Of a DNA stretch of 51,403 nucleotides, positions 8,858-17,703 are shown piece by piece. Position 1 is the first letter of the stretch; each line of letters opens with the position of its first letter. The stretch covers positions 1 through 51,403 of the forward strand of contig CAYNBE010000002.1 in the NCBI GenBank assembly GCA_964395045.1. The letters are read 5' to 3'. The position numbers and the translations under genes were made by a program. The notes beneath the pieces are model-generated. The model worked only from the letters and a program-made list of their open reading frames with translations. It had not been told where the DNA came from and did no database searches. This stretch comes from UBA1413 sp964395045 (GTDB taxonomy: Bacteria; Bacteroidota; Bacteroidia; Bacteroidales; Prolixibacteraceae).

Positions 8858-9103
8858 ATGGTAATTATGGAGAATAAGACCATCAGAAGGAATTTGTACA
8901 GGATTCTCAGGAAGACAGGTGTCAGAAAAGAAGATATCTCTCTGGAAGCAAGCTTTGAGGATGATCTACATTTTGACAACACCGACTGGACAATTTTCAC
9001 TTATTACTTTGAAGATATCTTTAAAGTTAATCTGGAAGAGGAAAACCTGAAGAAACTTCATTGCGTGAACGATTCGATCGGTTTATTGCGGCAATTGGCC
9101 TGA
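8858..9103 (+). CDS. Acyl-carrier-protein-like protein lacking the phosphopantetheine serine
   Basis: An 81-residue acidic helical protein that aligns along its length with acyl carrier proteins: EDDLHFDN(T)DW matches the DLGADSLD region, FEDIFKVNLEEENL matches the FDIEIPDED region, and VNDSIGLL matches helix 4. The residue aligned with the modified Ser of the DSL motif is Asn41 (codon 8978-8980), so 4'-phosphopantetheine attachment there is not expected. A second ATG at 8867 may be the real start. It stands alone with no fatty acid or polyketide genes nearby. A role as a protein-binding module rather than an acyl carrier is an inference. Confidence 0.7.
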   Translation: MVIMENKTIRRNLYRILRKTGVRKEDISLEASFEDDLHFDNTDWTIFTYYFEDIFKVNLEEENLKKLHCVNDSIGLLRQLA

Positions 9104-9110
9104 ACAACAT

Positions 9111-9722
9111 TCAGCATTTGATTATTTCAGGATTGTCACCTTTGGATGATGATCCTTTTTTATTTTTTCCCCATTCATCGTGTCTTACAGGAAATTCCGC
9201 AAGTTTTAAGACGCGGAATACAACTGTTTTTACCAGATCGGGAATCGTACCGGGTTTTAAATAAAAAGACGGGGTTGCCGGACAGATGATCCCTCCGGCA
9301 AGGGTTATTTTCCGCATATTTTCAATATGGATGAGGTTGTATGGTGTTTCGCGGGGAACGAGAATCAGTTTCCTTCGTTCCTTCAGGATTACATCTGCAG
9401 CCCTGGTGATCAGGTCGTCGGAAAAACCGGAAGCAATCCTTCCGATGGTACCCATTGTGCATGGACAGATGATCATGGTTTCAAACGATGAAGAACCCGA
9501 CGCAAACGGAGCATTAAAATCGGAGAATGAATATGTTTTGAAGGGAGAAACAGGGATGAATTCTTCTTCCAGTTCAAGTTCCCATATTTCTGTGGCGTTT
9601 GGTGAAAAGACAACGGCAATTTCTTCAGTCTGGTCTTTCATTGACAACAATTCTTCAAGAAGAAGTTTTGCGTAAATGGCTCCGCTGGCACCTGTTATGG
9701 CGACGATTAGTTTTCTTTTCAT
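9111..9722 (-). CDS. ubiX: UbiX-like flavin prenyltransferase
   Basis: A flavoprotein fold with the N-terminal signature LIVAITGASGAIYAKLL, the central CPCTMGTIGRIASG segment and RRKLILVPRETPYN, all typical of UbiX/Pad1. The family makes prenylated FMN for UbiD-type decarboxylases. I place the start at the ATG at 9722 (203 residues, signature at the extreme N-terminus as usual); an upstream ATG at 9755 would overlap the preceding gene. No ubiD partner is in the window. It follows the barrel protein gene on the same strand. Confidence 0.93.
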   Translation of the reverse strand: MKRKLIVAITGASGAIYAKLLLEELLSMKDQTEEIAVVFSPNATEIWELELEEEFIPVSPFKTYSFSDFNAPFASGSSSFETMIICPCTMGTIGRIASGFSDDLITRAADVILKERRKLILVPRETPYNLIHIENMRKITLAGGIICPATPSFYLKPGTIPDLVKTVVFRVLKLAEFPVRHDEWGKNKKGSSSKGDNPEIIKC

Positions 9723-9738
9723 GTCAATTATCACTGCA

Positions 9739-10347
9739 TTATCGTCCGATTTCATAATAGATAGCAGTTGAAATCACATTGTTGAACTGATTTTGCCGCC
9801 AGTACCAGAGATCGTTGTCCGGTTTTCCCCTGACCGGCAGCACCGAATATGCCAGCCGCAGGTCGAGGGTGAGTTTTTCCAGGAAGTCAAACCGGAATCC
9901 TAAAAATGGCTGGACATCGAAATTGTTGAAAGGTTTTCGGTCCTCGGGAGGGAACCTGCCGTCTTCGTTGTATTCGGCGGATGAGACCAGATATCCTGCA
10001 GATACTCCTCCGATTACGGATATATAATCACTTGTCCGGAATCCCAGGAAAACCGGAATGTCGATGTAATTCAGCCGCATGATGTATTTTTGGGGATCTT
10101 TTGGATTGATTCTGTTCCGGGCACCTTTCTCCGAAAATTTCAGTTCCATCCCGCTGAATACTGCGGGGGCCAGGTCGGTCTGCACCCAGATTCCGGCCAG
10201 AATTCCCGGTTTGTTATATCCTTTGTAAGAATCCCCTTCCACTTGTGTCCCATTAAATCCTGCCAGGAAACCTCCCTGAAATCGTTGGGCAATGCCACTG
10301 AGGCAAAAGGTAATCATCAGCACCGTAAATAAAAGAATTTTTTTCAT
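9739..10347 (-). CDS. PorT-like outer membrane beta-barrel protein
   Basis: A signal peptide (MKKILLFTVLMITFCLSGIAQ, cleavage near 20) is followed by about 180 residues of alternating strand pattern rich in Gly and aromatic residues (GGFLAGFNGTQVEGDSY, FLGFRTSDYISVIGGVSAGY, PFLGFRFDFLEKLTLDLRLAY). The layout fits the small PorT / outer-membrane-beta-barrel family of Bacteroidota. Its function is unknown. It lies upstream of ubiX with 16 bp to the preferred ubiX start. Confidence 0.8.
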   Translation of the reverse strand: MKKILLFTVLMITFCLSGIAQRFQGGFLAGFNGTQVEGDSYKGYNKPGILAGIWVQTDLAPAVFSGMELKFSEKGARNRINPKDPQKYIMRLNYIDIPVFLGFRTSDYISVIGGVSAGYLVSSAEYNEDGRFPPEDRKPFNNFDVQPFLGFRFDFLEKLTLDLRLAYSVLPVRGKPDNDLWYWRQNQFNNVISTAIYYEIGR

Positions 10348-10384
10348 TCGTATAAATTTTCAATGTCAATCTCTACAATTTTCG

Positions 10385-10477
10385 TAAGAACTTTTGCTTT
10401 TCAAACTACATCTCAACGAAATGGAATAGCCATATATTCATTTCCGTTTTGTATGGGCTTAAGTTCTTATGGCTATT
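10385..10477. repeat. Nested inverted repeats in a gene-free stretch
   Basis: AATAGCCATA (10425-10434) is matched by TATGGCTATT (10468-10477) with a 33-base loop. TAAGAACTT (about 10385-10393) is matched by AAGTTCTTA (10461-10469); the two pairings are overlapping and mutually exclusive. The region lies upstream of the leftward barrel gene and could be a structured leader, an attenuator-like switch or an untranslated RNA. I see no known RNA family. Confidence 0.35.
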
Positions 10478-10526
10478 TCATGTGTTAAAAATATTTAGCT
10501 GTAATGGTGAATGAATTGAAACACAT

Positions 10527-10557
10527 GCCTGCCTGCCGGTAGGCAGGGTAGGCAGGT
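10527..10557. repeat. GC-rich palindromic intergenic repeat (REP-like)
   Basis: An imperfect palindrome built from CCTGCCTGCC and GGCAGG units in an AT-rich gap. A related perfect palindrome occurs at 48840-48858, so this is a dispersed element rather than a gene-specific site. Confidence 0.55.
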
Positions 10558-10710
10558 AATTCGTATATAAGGGTTAATCATTCCGGTTGGAGTTTCGCTA
10601 AACATGCTTATTTCATCTCTTTATGAATCATTTTAAAACTTGTTTAATGCATTGAAATAGAAAACTTTTATTCAACTACAGTCTGCGGCCGGCAGGCGTC
10701 CTGCGGGCGC

Positions 10711-10745
10711 CACCCCTCTCTTTGCAGAGAAAAGGGACGGGGGTG
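10711..10745. repeat. Dispersed intergenic hairpin repeat (CACCCC...GGGGGTG)
   Basis: The arms CACCCC and GGGGGTG enclose CTCTCTTTGCAGAGA, which can fold on itself. From memory, elements of this look recur between genes in many Bacteroidota genomes. It follows the 3' end of the sirtuin gene and might also act in transcript ending. Confidence 0.45.
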
Positions 10746-10814
10746 AGTTTGTATGTTAAAATTGCCATATATTTTTTCAGGGGCTGAGTTCCCCGAAGAT
10801 GCCGGACTCTTAAC

Positions 10815-11546
10815 TTAGTTTTCCACCGTCTTATCCGATGGATTTTTGTTCTCTTGGTCAATTGAATCAGCCAACAAGGATTTCAGAAGAGCTACCCCTT
10901 CGGAGGCATTTTTCCTGATAAAGGTTACCCCGCCTGCGTTGATATCAGGATTTCCCGGGTCAATAACAAAAACCGGCGTCCCCGGTCGTATAAACCGGAT
11001 GAGTCCGGCAGCAGGATAGACTGTGAGTGATGTACCGGCAATAACAAAAATATCGGCTGCCTGTACCAGAGCAATAGCTTCCTCCATATTGGGAACAGCT
11101 TCTCCGAAAAGCACAATGTGAGGTCGCAGCTGACTGCCAAGTTCACAAAGGTCTCCGGGATCGAGCTCAGGTTGATGAAGGGTATAAACCAGGTTGGGAT
11201 TGGCTGAACTCCGGGCTTTGCGAAGTTCTCCATGCAGGTGGAGAACATGGCTGCTGCCTGCCTGTTCATGGAGATCGTCCACATTCTGGGTAATAATATG
11301 GACGTCAAAATCCTTTTCCAGACCGGCCAATCCGATATGTCCCGCATTGGGTAATGCTTTCCAAAGTTTTTTGCGGCGTTCGTTGTAAAACCGGAGTACC
11401 AATTCCGGATTTTTTTCCCAAGCTTCGGCAGAAGCCACTTCTGTAACATCATACGTTTCCCAGAGTCCATCCTGGTCCCTGAATGTCATCAGCCCGCTTT
11501 CCCGGCTGATCCCGGCTCCCGATAAAACAACAAGCTTTTTCTTCAC
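10815..11546 (-). CDS. NAD-dependent protein deacylase, Sir2 family (zinc-less type)
   Basis: A sirtuin with GAGISRESGLMTFRD at the N-terminus, QNVDDLH (87-93) and catalytic His105 in HLHGELRK. The small domain has only one Cys (C134), so the four-Cys zinc site of classical sirtuins is absent, as in a known bacterial subgroup. YNER (54-57) followed by PNAGH resembles the Tyr-x-x-Arg motif of SIRT5/CobB enzymes that remove succinyl or malonyl groups. The start is GTG at 11546, supported by a purine-rich GGGGAGG about 10 bases upstream. The last 20 or so residues are an extra hydrophilic tail. Confidence 0.93.
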   Translation of the reverse strand: MKKKLVVLSGAGISRESGLMTFRDQDGLWETYDVTEVASAEAWEKNPELVLRFYNERRKKLWKALPNAGHIGLAGLEKDFDVHIITQNVDDLHEQAGSSHVLHLHGELRKARSSANPNLVYTLHQPELDPGDLCELGSQLRPHIVLFGEAVPNMEEAIALVQAADIFVIAGTSLTVYPAAGLIRFIRPGTPVFVIDPGNPDINAGGVTFIRKNASEGVALLKSLLADSIDQENKNPSDKTVEN

Positions 11547-11639
11547 CTTGAATTTTCCTCCCCTTCTTTTCCACGAAAGAAGAGGTCAACTAAAATACAA
11601 GTTCCTGCAGTATAAACATGAAACCCGGAGCCTTTTTTT

Positions 11640-11647
11640 TAATTTTG
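11640..11647 (+). promoter_or_regulatory. Candidate -7 element immediately before dnaG
   Basis: TAATTTTG matches TAnnTTTG and ends 4 bases before the dnaG ATG, which would place the transcription start at or next to the start codon (leaderless mRNA). No good -33 TTTG is visible at the usual spacing. Confidence 0.4.
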
Positions 11648-11651
11648 CGGA

Positions 11652-13595
11652 ATGATTGATCAGGTGACCATTGAAAGGATACTGGATGCTTCAGAAATCG
11701 TTGAAGTGGTTTCCGATTTCATCAGCCTGAAGCGAAGGGGGGTTAATTACCTGGGAAGATGTCCTTTTCACAATGAAAAAACCCCTTCATTCACTGTTTC
11801 ACCTTCCAAGGGAATTTTCAAATGTTTCGGATGCGGGAAGGGGGGGAATGCTGTGAATTTCATCATGGAGCACGAAAACCTCACTTATCCGGAGGCGTTA
11901 AAATACCTTGCCAGGAAATATCACATCGAACTTGTTGAAAGGGAAGAATCGACCGGGGAAAAACAGCTGAAGGATGATCAGGAGAGTATGATGATTCTTT
12001 CTGCTTTTGCCAGGAGTTGGTACAGCCGGTATCTGTGGAATGAAACCGAGGGAAGAGCGGTTGGGCTTAGCTATTTCAGGGAGAGGGGCATCCGGGATGA
12101 CATCATCAAAAAGTTTGAACTGGGATATTGTCCCGAGGGGAAGAGTCAATTTACAGAAGCTGCCCAGAAAGAGGGGTACCGGATGGAATACCTTGAAAAA
12201 ACCGGCCTCACTATCAGGCGGGATGACTGGATCAGGGACCGTTTTTCAGGCCGGGTGATCTTTCCCATCCACAATGTTGCGGGCCGTGTGGTCGGTTTTG
12301 GCGGGCGCATCCTGAAAGAGCAGGAAAATGCGGCTAAATATCTCAACTCCCCGGAATCTGACATTTACCACAAAAGCAGGATTTTGTACGGAATATTTCA
12401 GGCGAAGAGGGAAATCGTCCGGACCGATAAATGTTATCTTGTTGAAGGATATACCGATGTGCTGTCGCTTCACCAGTCGGGGATCGAAAATGTGGTAGCG
12501 TCCTCGGGGACAGCATTAACGGTTGATCAGATCAGGATGATCCGCAGGTTCACACCCAATGTGACCATTCTCTATGACGGAGATGAGGCTGGGATTAAAG
12601 CATCACTCAGGGGGATCGATCTTGTGCTGGAAGAAGGGATGAATGTCAGGGTGTTGCTGTTGCCTCAGGGAGAAGATCCCGATTCCTTTGCACGCAAGCA
12701 TAGTTCTTCGGAGATTCTTAGATATCTTGCCGAAAACGAAACTGATTTTATTCAGTTTAAAACCAGGCTCCTGATGAAAACAGCCGGTTCCGATCCCATT
12801 GCCAAAGCCCGGCTGATTACCGATGTCATCCGGTCGATTGCCGTGATTCCGGATACCATTACCCGTTCGGTTTATATCAGGGAATGCAGCAGGTTGCTGA
12901 ATGTGGAAGAGCCGGTTCTGTACAATGAAATATTCAAAATTCTGAGGACAAAGGCGGCAAAAGCAGGAATCACTCCTCTTCAGGAGACCAGATACAGAAC
13001 GTCCGGGCAATCGTTGGTAAGGGAAGAAGATCCGGAAGCCCTTACGCCGGAAGAGTCTGAAATATTAAGAATTTTGCTGAAGTATTGTAAGCTTCCCCTG
13101 TTTGAAGTAGACTCGGAACATCCCGGTCATCCTGAAATTATATCAGTTGGGCAGTTTATTATCCTGCAGCTGACTGAAGAAAATATGGTACCGGAAAATA
13201 TGGTTTTTAAATCGATTTTCACGGAAATTAGTGAGAAGCTGAATAACTATGATTTTCAGCCGGAACGCTATTTTATTCATCACTCTGACAAAAAAATCAG
13301 CCAGGTGGCGAGCGACCTGCTGGCCGAAAAATTCATTGAAAGCAAGCGATGGAACAAGGCCGGGGCATACACTGAAAAGGAGCATGAAATCCTTGACTGG
13401 CTGGTTCCTCGTCTTGTAAATGAATTCAAACTGAGAGTCCTGAAAAAACAACAGATGGATCTGGAAAACCAGATAGAAATCCTTCATCAGCAGAACAATG
13501 AAGAAGAGCTTTTTCAGACGCTCACAAAACTCCAGAATCTGAAGAGTTTTGAACGCCAGCTCTCCAACCGGCTGGGCAACAGGGTGATCATTTAA
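11652..13595 (+). CDS. dnaG: DNA primase
   Basis: Synthesises RNA primers at the replication fork. The CHC2 zinc-binding domain has C37, H40, C58 and C61 (CPFHNEK ... CFGCGKGG). The catalytic core follows, with toprim segments CYLVEGYTDVLSLHQSG (about 259-275) and TILYDGDEAGIKA (about 306-318). The C-terminal 200 residues are helical and would contact the helicase. A length of 647 residues is normal. Single gene; adjacent sirtuin is divergent. Confidence 0.98.
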   Translation: MIDQVTIERILDASEIVEVVSDFISLKRRGVNYLGRCPFHNEKTPSFTVSPSKGIFKCFGCGKGGNAVNFIMEHENLTYPEALKYLARKYHIELVEREESTGEKQLKDDQESMMILSAFARSWYSRYLWNETEGRAVGLSYFRERGIRDDIIKKFELGYCPEGKSQFTEAAQKEGYRMEYLEKTGLTIRRDDWIRDRFSGRVIFPIHNVAGRVVGFGGRILKEQENAAKYLNSPESDIYHKSRILYGIFQAKREIVRTDKCYLVEGYTDVLSLHQSGIENVVASSGTALTVDQIRMIRRFTPNVTILYDGDEAGIKASLRGIDLVLEEGMNVRVLLLPQGEDPDSFARKHSSSEILRYLAENETDFIQFKTRLLMKTAGSDPIAKARLITDVIRSIAVIPDTITRSVYIRECSRLLNVEEPVLYNEIFKILRTKAAKAGITPLQETRYRTSGQSLVREEDPEALTPEESEILRILLKYCKLPLFEVDSEHPGHPEIISVGQFIILQLTEENMVPENMVFKSIFTEISEKLNNYDFQPERYFIHHSDKKISQVASDLLAEKFIESKRWNKAGAYTEKEHEILDWLVPRLVNEFKLRVLKKQQMDLENQIEILHQQNNEEELFQTLTKLQNLKSFERQLSNRLGNRVII

Positions 13596-13906
13596 TCCAG
13601 AAGTCGTACGGTTTGTTTATAAACCTACTGCAAACCCTTCATATCCTGTTGATAACTCGGGATTTTTTATAACAAAGGCCATTGGTTGATATCTTATTAA
13701 AGTCTAAATTTATTCTGGAGAGGAACGCATTGAACAGGGCACAATTAAATAGTTAAAATCTAAACTTTTAGGCTTGTTTTTCTCTTTTAATTCCCGGTAC
13801 CGTCCATGGAAAACCAGAAGAGTCAATCATAAATGGTGATCGAAAATGTTAAAATTAATTAAGAATAGAGAATCAAAAAATTACTTTTGCGTCACAAATT
13901 TTAAAG
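13596..13906. other. Upstream region of the Oar-like receptor gene
   Basis: An AT-rich 311-base gap without a credible reading frame. The only signal I can support is TACTTTTG at 13882-13889, matching TAnnTTTG, 17 bases before the receptor ATG. A -33 partner is not evident. Confidence 0.35.
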
Positions 13907-16900
13907 ATGAAATGTATGAACAGACATGTTAGGAAACTTACAATGATGATGCTTGCGATATTCTTTTCGCTGGTGTCGGCATTTTCACAGGTAACCACAT
14001 CGGGAATGAGCGGCCGGATAGTCTCGGATTCAAATGAACCCCTGCCGGGAGCTGCGGTGGTGGCAGTACACGTTCCTTCAGGAACGCAGTATGGAACTAT
14101 TACAGGAGCAGATGGCCGGTATTATATCCAGGGTATGCGTGCAGGTGGTCCTTACACGATTGATGTTTCATTTGTTGGTTATTCGACCGGTAAATTTTCC
14201 GACATCACCCTTTTTCTGGGTGAGACATACACATTAAACGTAACCTTAAAAGAGAGTACAATTGATGTTGGAGAGGTGGTTGTTTTGGGGGTAAAAAGCC
14301 CGGCCTTTAATTCTGAAAGAAACGGAGCCTCGGTGAATATCAACAACAGGCAGATTGCCATGATGCCGTCGATCTCGAGGAGCATCAATGATGTCACAAA
14401 ACTTACCCCTCAGGCCAACGGGAACCAGATTGGAGGAGGAAACTACCGTCAGAATTATATTACTGTCGACGGAGCCCAGTTTAACAATGCATTCGGTATT
14501 GGTACAAACCTGCCAGCAGGTGGCTCCCCGATTTCACTGGATGCTTTAGACCAAATTTCTGTGAACATTACGCCATTCGATGTCAGACAGAGCGGGTTTA
14601 TCGGAGCTTCCGTCAATGCGGTTACCCGTTCGGGGAACAATGAATTCACCGGCTCTGTATATACATATATGCAGAATGAAAAATACAAAGGGAATAAGGT
14701 CGGCGATAACAAATTTACCAAGACACCTTCGGAATACCAAATGATCGGATTGCGTTTAGGTGGCCCTATCATCAAAAACAAGCTTTTCTTTTTTGTGAAT
14801 TATGAAAATGAAAAGAGCCAGGTTCCGGGCCCTTCAAGAGTAGCTGCAACTCCTTCGGCTCCTGCTGATTATTCCAAAAACATTGCCCGCCCGACGGTGG
14901 CAGAGATGGATATGATCAGCAAGTATCTGAAGGATAAATACGGTTATGAAACCGGCCCTTACCAGGGCTATTCACAGGAAAGCCCTGGCAGCAAGCTTCT
15001 GGCACGTATCGACTGGAATATCAGCAAAAACCACAGGTTTAATATTCGTTACAGCGATACCCGGGCAAAATCGCCCAGTTATCCAAGCACTTCGGTTTCA
15101 CCCTTCTCTTCGATTTATACCGGAAACCGGCAGGCAATGGATGCCATGTGGTTCAAGAATTCGGGCTATTTCCAGGAAACGAACTTCAGCTCCCTCTCCT
15201 CGGAATTGAACTCAACTTTCGGTGGAAGCAAATTTGCAAATACTTTCCGTGTAACTTATTCATTCCAGGATGAACCGCGAAGCACTGAGGGTAAAACATT
15301 TCCATTTGTGGATATTTTAAAAGACAACAAAGTATTCACATCGTTCGGTACAGAATTATTCTCTTATGGAAATTTGCGTGAGGTGAAAACAACAACTATC
15401 ACCGACGACTTCTCCTGGTCATTGGGTATCAACCGTTTTACTACAGGTTTGCAGTACGAACACAATACAACCAAAAATGGATTTATGCGCTTTGGATCCA
15501 GTTTTTATGTATTTAATTCGTGGGACGATTTTGTAAACGGAGCAAAACCCAAGAACTTCGGAGTAACCTTTTCCAATACACCGGGATATGCCCAGGCTTT
15601 CCCGAGTTTCGATTTCAACCAGTACACGGCCTATATCCAGGATGAAATTTCAGTGAACGTAAAACTGAAAATAACCGCAGGCTTCCGAATAGATCTTCCC
15701 ACCTATTCGCAGCCGACAGATGAGCATCCCATCATAGCTACCCTGAGTTTCGGAAATGAGAAATTCAGCACTTCAACATTGCCCAAATCCCGGATTTTGT
15801 ATTCGCCCAGGGTTGGATTCAACTACGATTTCAAAGGAGACCGTTCCCTGATTATCAGGGGGGGAACCGGAATATTTACCGGCAGGGTCCCGTTTGTATG
15901 GATCGTAGGACAGGTAGGTGATGCCGGTATGATCCAGACTACCCAAACCTATTCCGGAAATGCTGTCCCGGGACCATTCAATCCGGACCCACGAGCGTAT
16001 TACCCTGCATCCCAACCAGCCGCTGGTACACTTGTACCCGGAACATTTACAATCATATCCAATGATTTCAAAATGCCCCAATCGTGGAAATCGAGCATTG
16101 CCCTCGATGCTAATCTCCCTTGGGGAATCAAGGGGACTCTTGAAGGAATTTTCAATAAGGATATCAACACCGCATTCTTTGTAAACAAAGGATTGAAAGG
16201 CGGTGCACCAATGAACATTGCAGGGTATCCGGATAACAGGATCATCTATCCCACAGCAAATAAAGACAAATACTACCAGTTGCAGAATAATGGAGTAATT
16301 ACGACATCTGCCGGAACCGGTTCTGGAGTTTCCCCTATCGTACTGACAAATGAAAAGGGTGGTTATTATTATTCAACCACTGCGAAACTTGAAAAAGCAT
16401 TTGAAAATGGATTTTATGGCCTGATTGCCTATACACACAGTGAAGCTAAAAATCTGGTGGACGGAGCCGGCGACCAGGCTTCTTCGGCATGGAACGGGAA
16501 TGCCAATGTTAACGGTGCAAACAGCGTTGAAAAAAGTTATGCCAGTTATGTCACCCCCGATAAACTTATTGCAAATGTTTCGTATAAAATCGAATATCTG
16601 AAATTGATGGCAACCACCCTTTCTCTCTTTTATGAAGGCGGAGCTCAGGGTCGTTTTTCTTATGTATATTCAAGCAACATTGTCAGGGGCGGAGCAGGTT
16701 CTAACAACCTGATCTATGTTCCCAAAGATCCATCCGAAATCACTTTTGTTGATCAGACCGTGAAAGATGCCAATGGCAACAATGTTGTATGGACAGCTGC
16801 AGCCCAAAGTGATGCCTTCTTTAAATACATTGATCAGGACAAATACCTGAAAACAAGAAAAGGGAAATATGCTGAACGAAACGGTGCTGTTTACCCCTGG

Positions 16901-17218
16901 AGAAACCAGTGGGATGTAAAAGTAATGCAAGAGTTTTTTGTGAACGTCGGAGGGAAACGAAATACCATTCAGGTCAGTCTTGATATCTTGAATGCAGCCA
17001 ACCTGATCAACAAAGATTGGGGCCATGCCTGGTATTATAACCAGAATAACATTCTTGTCCAGAATAACAATTCAAGTGTTGTGGCTGGCGGAACAGTGAA
17101 ACCAACCTGGAAACTGAACCCTTATAACAACGAGATGATCAAAAAGACGTTCAGTGACAATGTCAGCTTCAGCTCCACCTATTCCATGCAGCTCGGAATC
17201 CGGTATATTTTTAACTAA
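13907..17218 (+). CDS. Oar-like TonB-dependent receptor with carboxypeptidase-regulatory domain
   Basis: Signal peptide (hydrophobic about 12-28, SAFSQ), then a carboxypeptidase-regulatory-like domain (about 32-115: GRIVSDSNEPLPGAAVVAV, GADGRYYIQGM, VDVSFVGY-type end), a plug domain (about 130-250, with NYITVDGAQFNNAFG and VRQSGFIGASVNAVTRSG) and a long barrel ending YSMQLGIRYIFN. A length of 1103 residues and the order fit the Oar/OmpA-related receptor group of Bacteroidota, whose substrates are mostly unknown; some relatives move proteins. No SusD-like partner is adjacent, which argues against a glycan pair. A second ATG at 13916 is possible. An intrinsic terminator follows. Confidence 0.93.
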   Translation: MKCMNRHVRKLTMMMLAIFFSLVSAFSQVTTSGMSGRIVSDSNEPLPGAAVVAVHVPSGTQYGTITGADGRYYIQGMRAGGPYTIDVSFVGYSTGKFSDITLFLGETYTLNVTLKESTIDVGEVVVLGVKSPAFNSERNGASVNINNRQIAMMPSISRSINDVTKLTPQANGNQIGGGNYRQNYITVDGAQFNNAFGIGTNLPAGGSPISLDALDQISVNITPFDVRQSGFIGASVNAVTRSGNNEFTGSVYTYMQNEKYKGNKVGDNKFTKTPSEYQMIGLRLGGPIIKNKLFFFVNYENEKSQVPGPSRVAATPSAPADYSKNIARPTVAEMDMISKYLKDKYGYETGPYQGYSQESPGSKLLARIDWNISKNHRFNIRYSDTRAKSPSYPSTSVSPFSSIYTGNRQAMDAMWFKNSGYFQETNFSSLSSELNSTFGGSKFANTFRVTYSFQDEPRSTEGKTFPFVDILKDNKVFTSFGTELFSYGNLREVKTTTITDDFSWSLGINRFTTGLQYEHNTTKNGFMRFGSSFYVFNSWDDFVNGAKPKNFGVTFSNTPGYAQAFPSFDFNQYTAYIQDEISVNVKLKITAGFRIDLPTYSQPTDEHPIIATLSFGNEKFSTSTLPKSRILYSPRVGFNYDFKGDRSLIIRGGTGIFTGRVPFVWIVGQVGDAGMIQTTQTYSGNAVPGPFNPDPRAYYPASQPAAGTLVPGTFTIISNDFKMPQSWKSSIALDANLPWGIKGTLEGIFNKDINTAFFVNKGLKGGAPMNIAGYPDNRIIYPTANKDKYYQLQNNGVITTSAGTGSGVSPIVLTNEKGGYYYSTTAKLEKAFENGFYGLIAYTHSEAKNLVDGAGDQASSAWNGNANVNGANSVEKSYASYVTPDKLIANVSYKIEYLKLMATTLSLFYEGGAQGRFSYVYSSNIVRGGAGSNNLIYVPKDPSEITFVDQTVKDANGNNVVWTAAAQSDAFFKYIDQDKYLKTRKGKYAERNGAVYPWRNQWDVKVMQEFFVNVGGKRNTIQVSLDILNAANLINKDWGHAWYYNQNNILVQNNNSSVVAGGTVKPTWKLNPYNNEMIKKTFSDNVSFSSTYSMQLGIRYIFN

Positions 17219-17236
17219 TCAATTCGATCATATAAT

Positions 17237-17268
17237 AAAAAAGGGAAGCTATAACTTCCCTTTTTTTT
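17237..17268 (+). terminator. Intrinsic terminator after the Oar-like receptor
   Basis: Stem AAGGGAAG (17241-17248) / CTTCCCTT (17255-17262) with the 6-base loop CTATAA, extended by flanking A and T runs and followed by T8. A and T runs on both sides mean it could also serve the convergent small gene on the other strand. Confidence 0.85.
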
Positions 17269-17292
17269 CATCCGGTTCCGGCCGCTCCTGTT

Positions 17293-17703
17293 TCATTTCC
17301 AGAAATCACTACCGGTCATCCAGGATTCGAGGACAAGTTCACCATCGGGATTTTCTCCCCCGCCATTTCTCTCTTCCCAAACCCGCTCATCCGTCATCCA
17401 GTTTTCCAGAACCAGCTTTTCTTCCCTTTCGGGTGCGCTAAAAAGCGCGGATTCCCATTCCGAACCATTGATCATCCAGCTTTCCAGTTCCAGCGAATGA
17501 TCCCATTCCCTGGCCAGACAGTTGTTTTCGATGCATTTCCAGTACAAATCGTTGACCATCCAGTTTTCGATTGTCAAATCCTGTTCCGATGCATATTCAA
17601 GATAAGTTGAACTGAAAGAATTCATATTTTTCCGTGACACGCCGGAAGCAAAACAGGTTGTTAAGGAAATTGCCAGGACTGTTAAGAAAATTTTCGTTTT
17701 CAT
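17293..17703 (-). CDS. Small secreted protein with four LExWM repeats
   Basis: 136 residues: signal peptide (1-20, ending CFASG) and then four 13-residue repeats at 43-55, 71-83, 97-109 and 123-135, with the pattern L-x-[LI]-E-[NS]-W-M-x5-W (for example LVLENWMTDERVW). Repeat starts are 28, 26 and 26 residues apart, joined by acidic linkers. The protein ends one residue after the last repeat. I do not recognise a named function; similar short motifs occur in uncharacterised secreted proteins of Bacteroidota, by memory. It is convergent with the Oar-like receptor and stands alone. A short linear binding motif or modification target is an inference. Confidence 0.75.
   Translation of the reverse strand: MKTKIFLTVLAISLTTCFASGVSRKNMNSFSSTYLEYASEQDLTIENWMVNDLYWKCIENNCLAREWDHSLELESWMINGSEWESALFSAPEREEKLVLENWMTDERVWEERNGGGENPDGELVLESWMTGSDFWK

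Noticed and set aside
10676..10861. Minus-strand frame of 61 codons at the sirtuin 3' end
   Set aside because: It is read through the dispersed CACCCC/GGGGGTG repeat and overlaps the real sirtuin gene; a repeat artefact.
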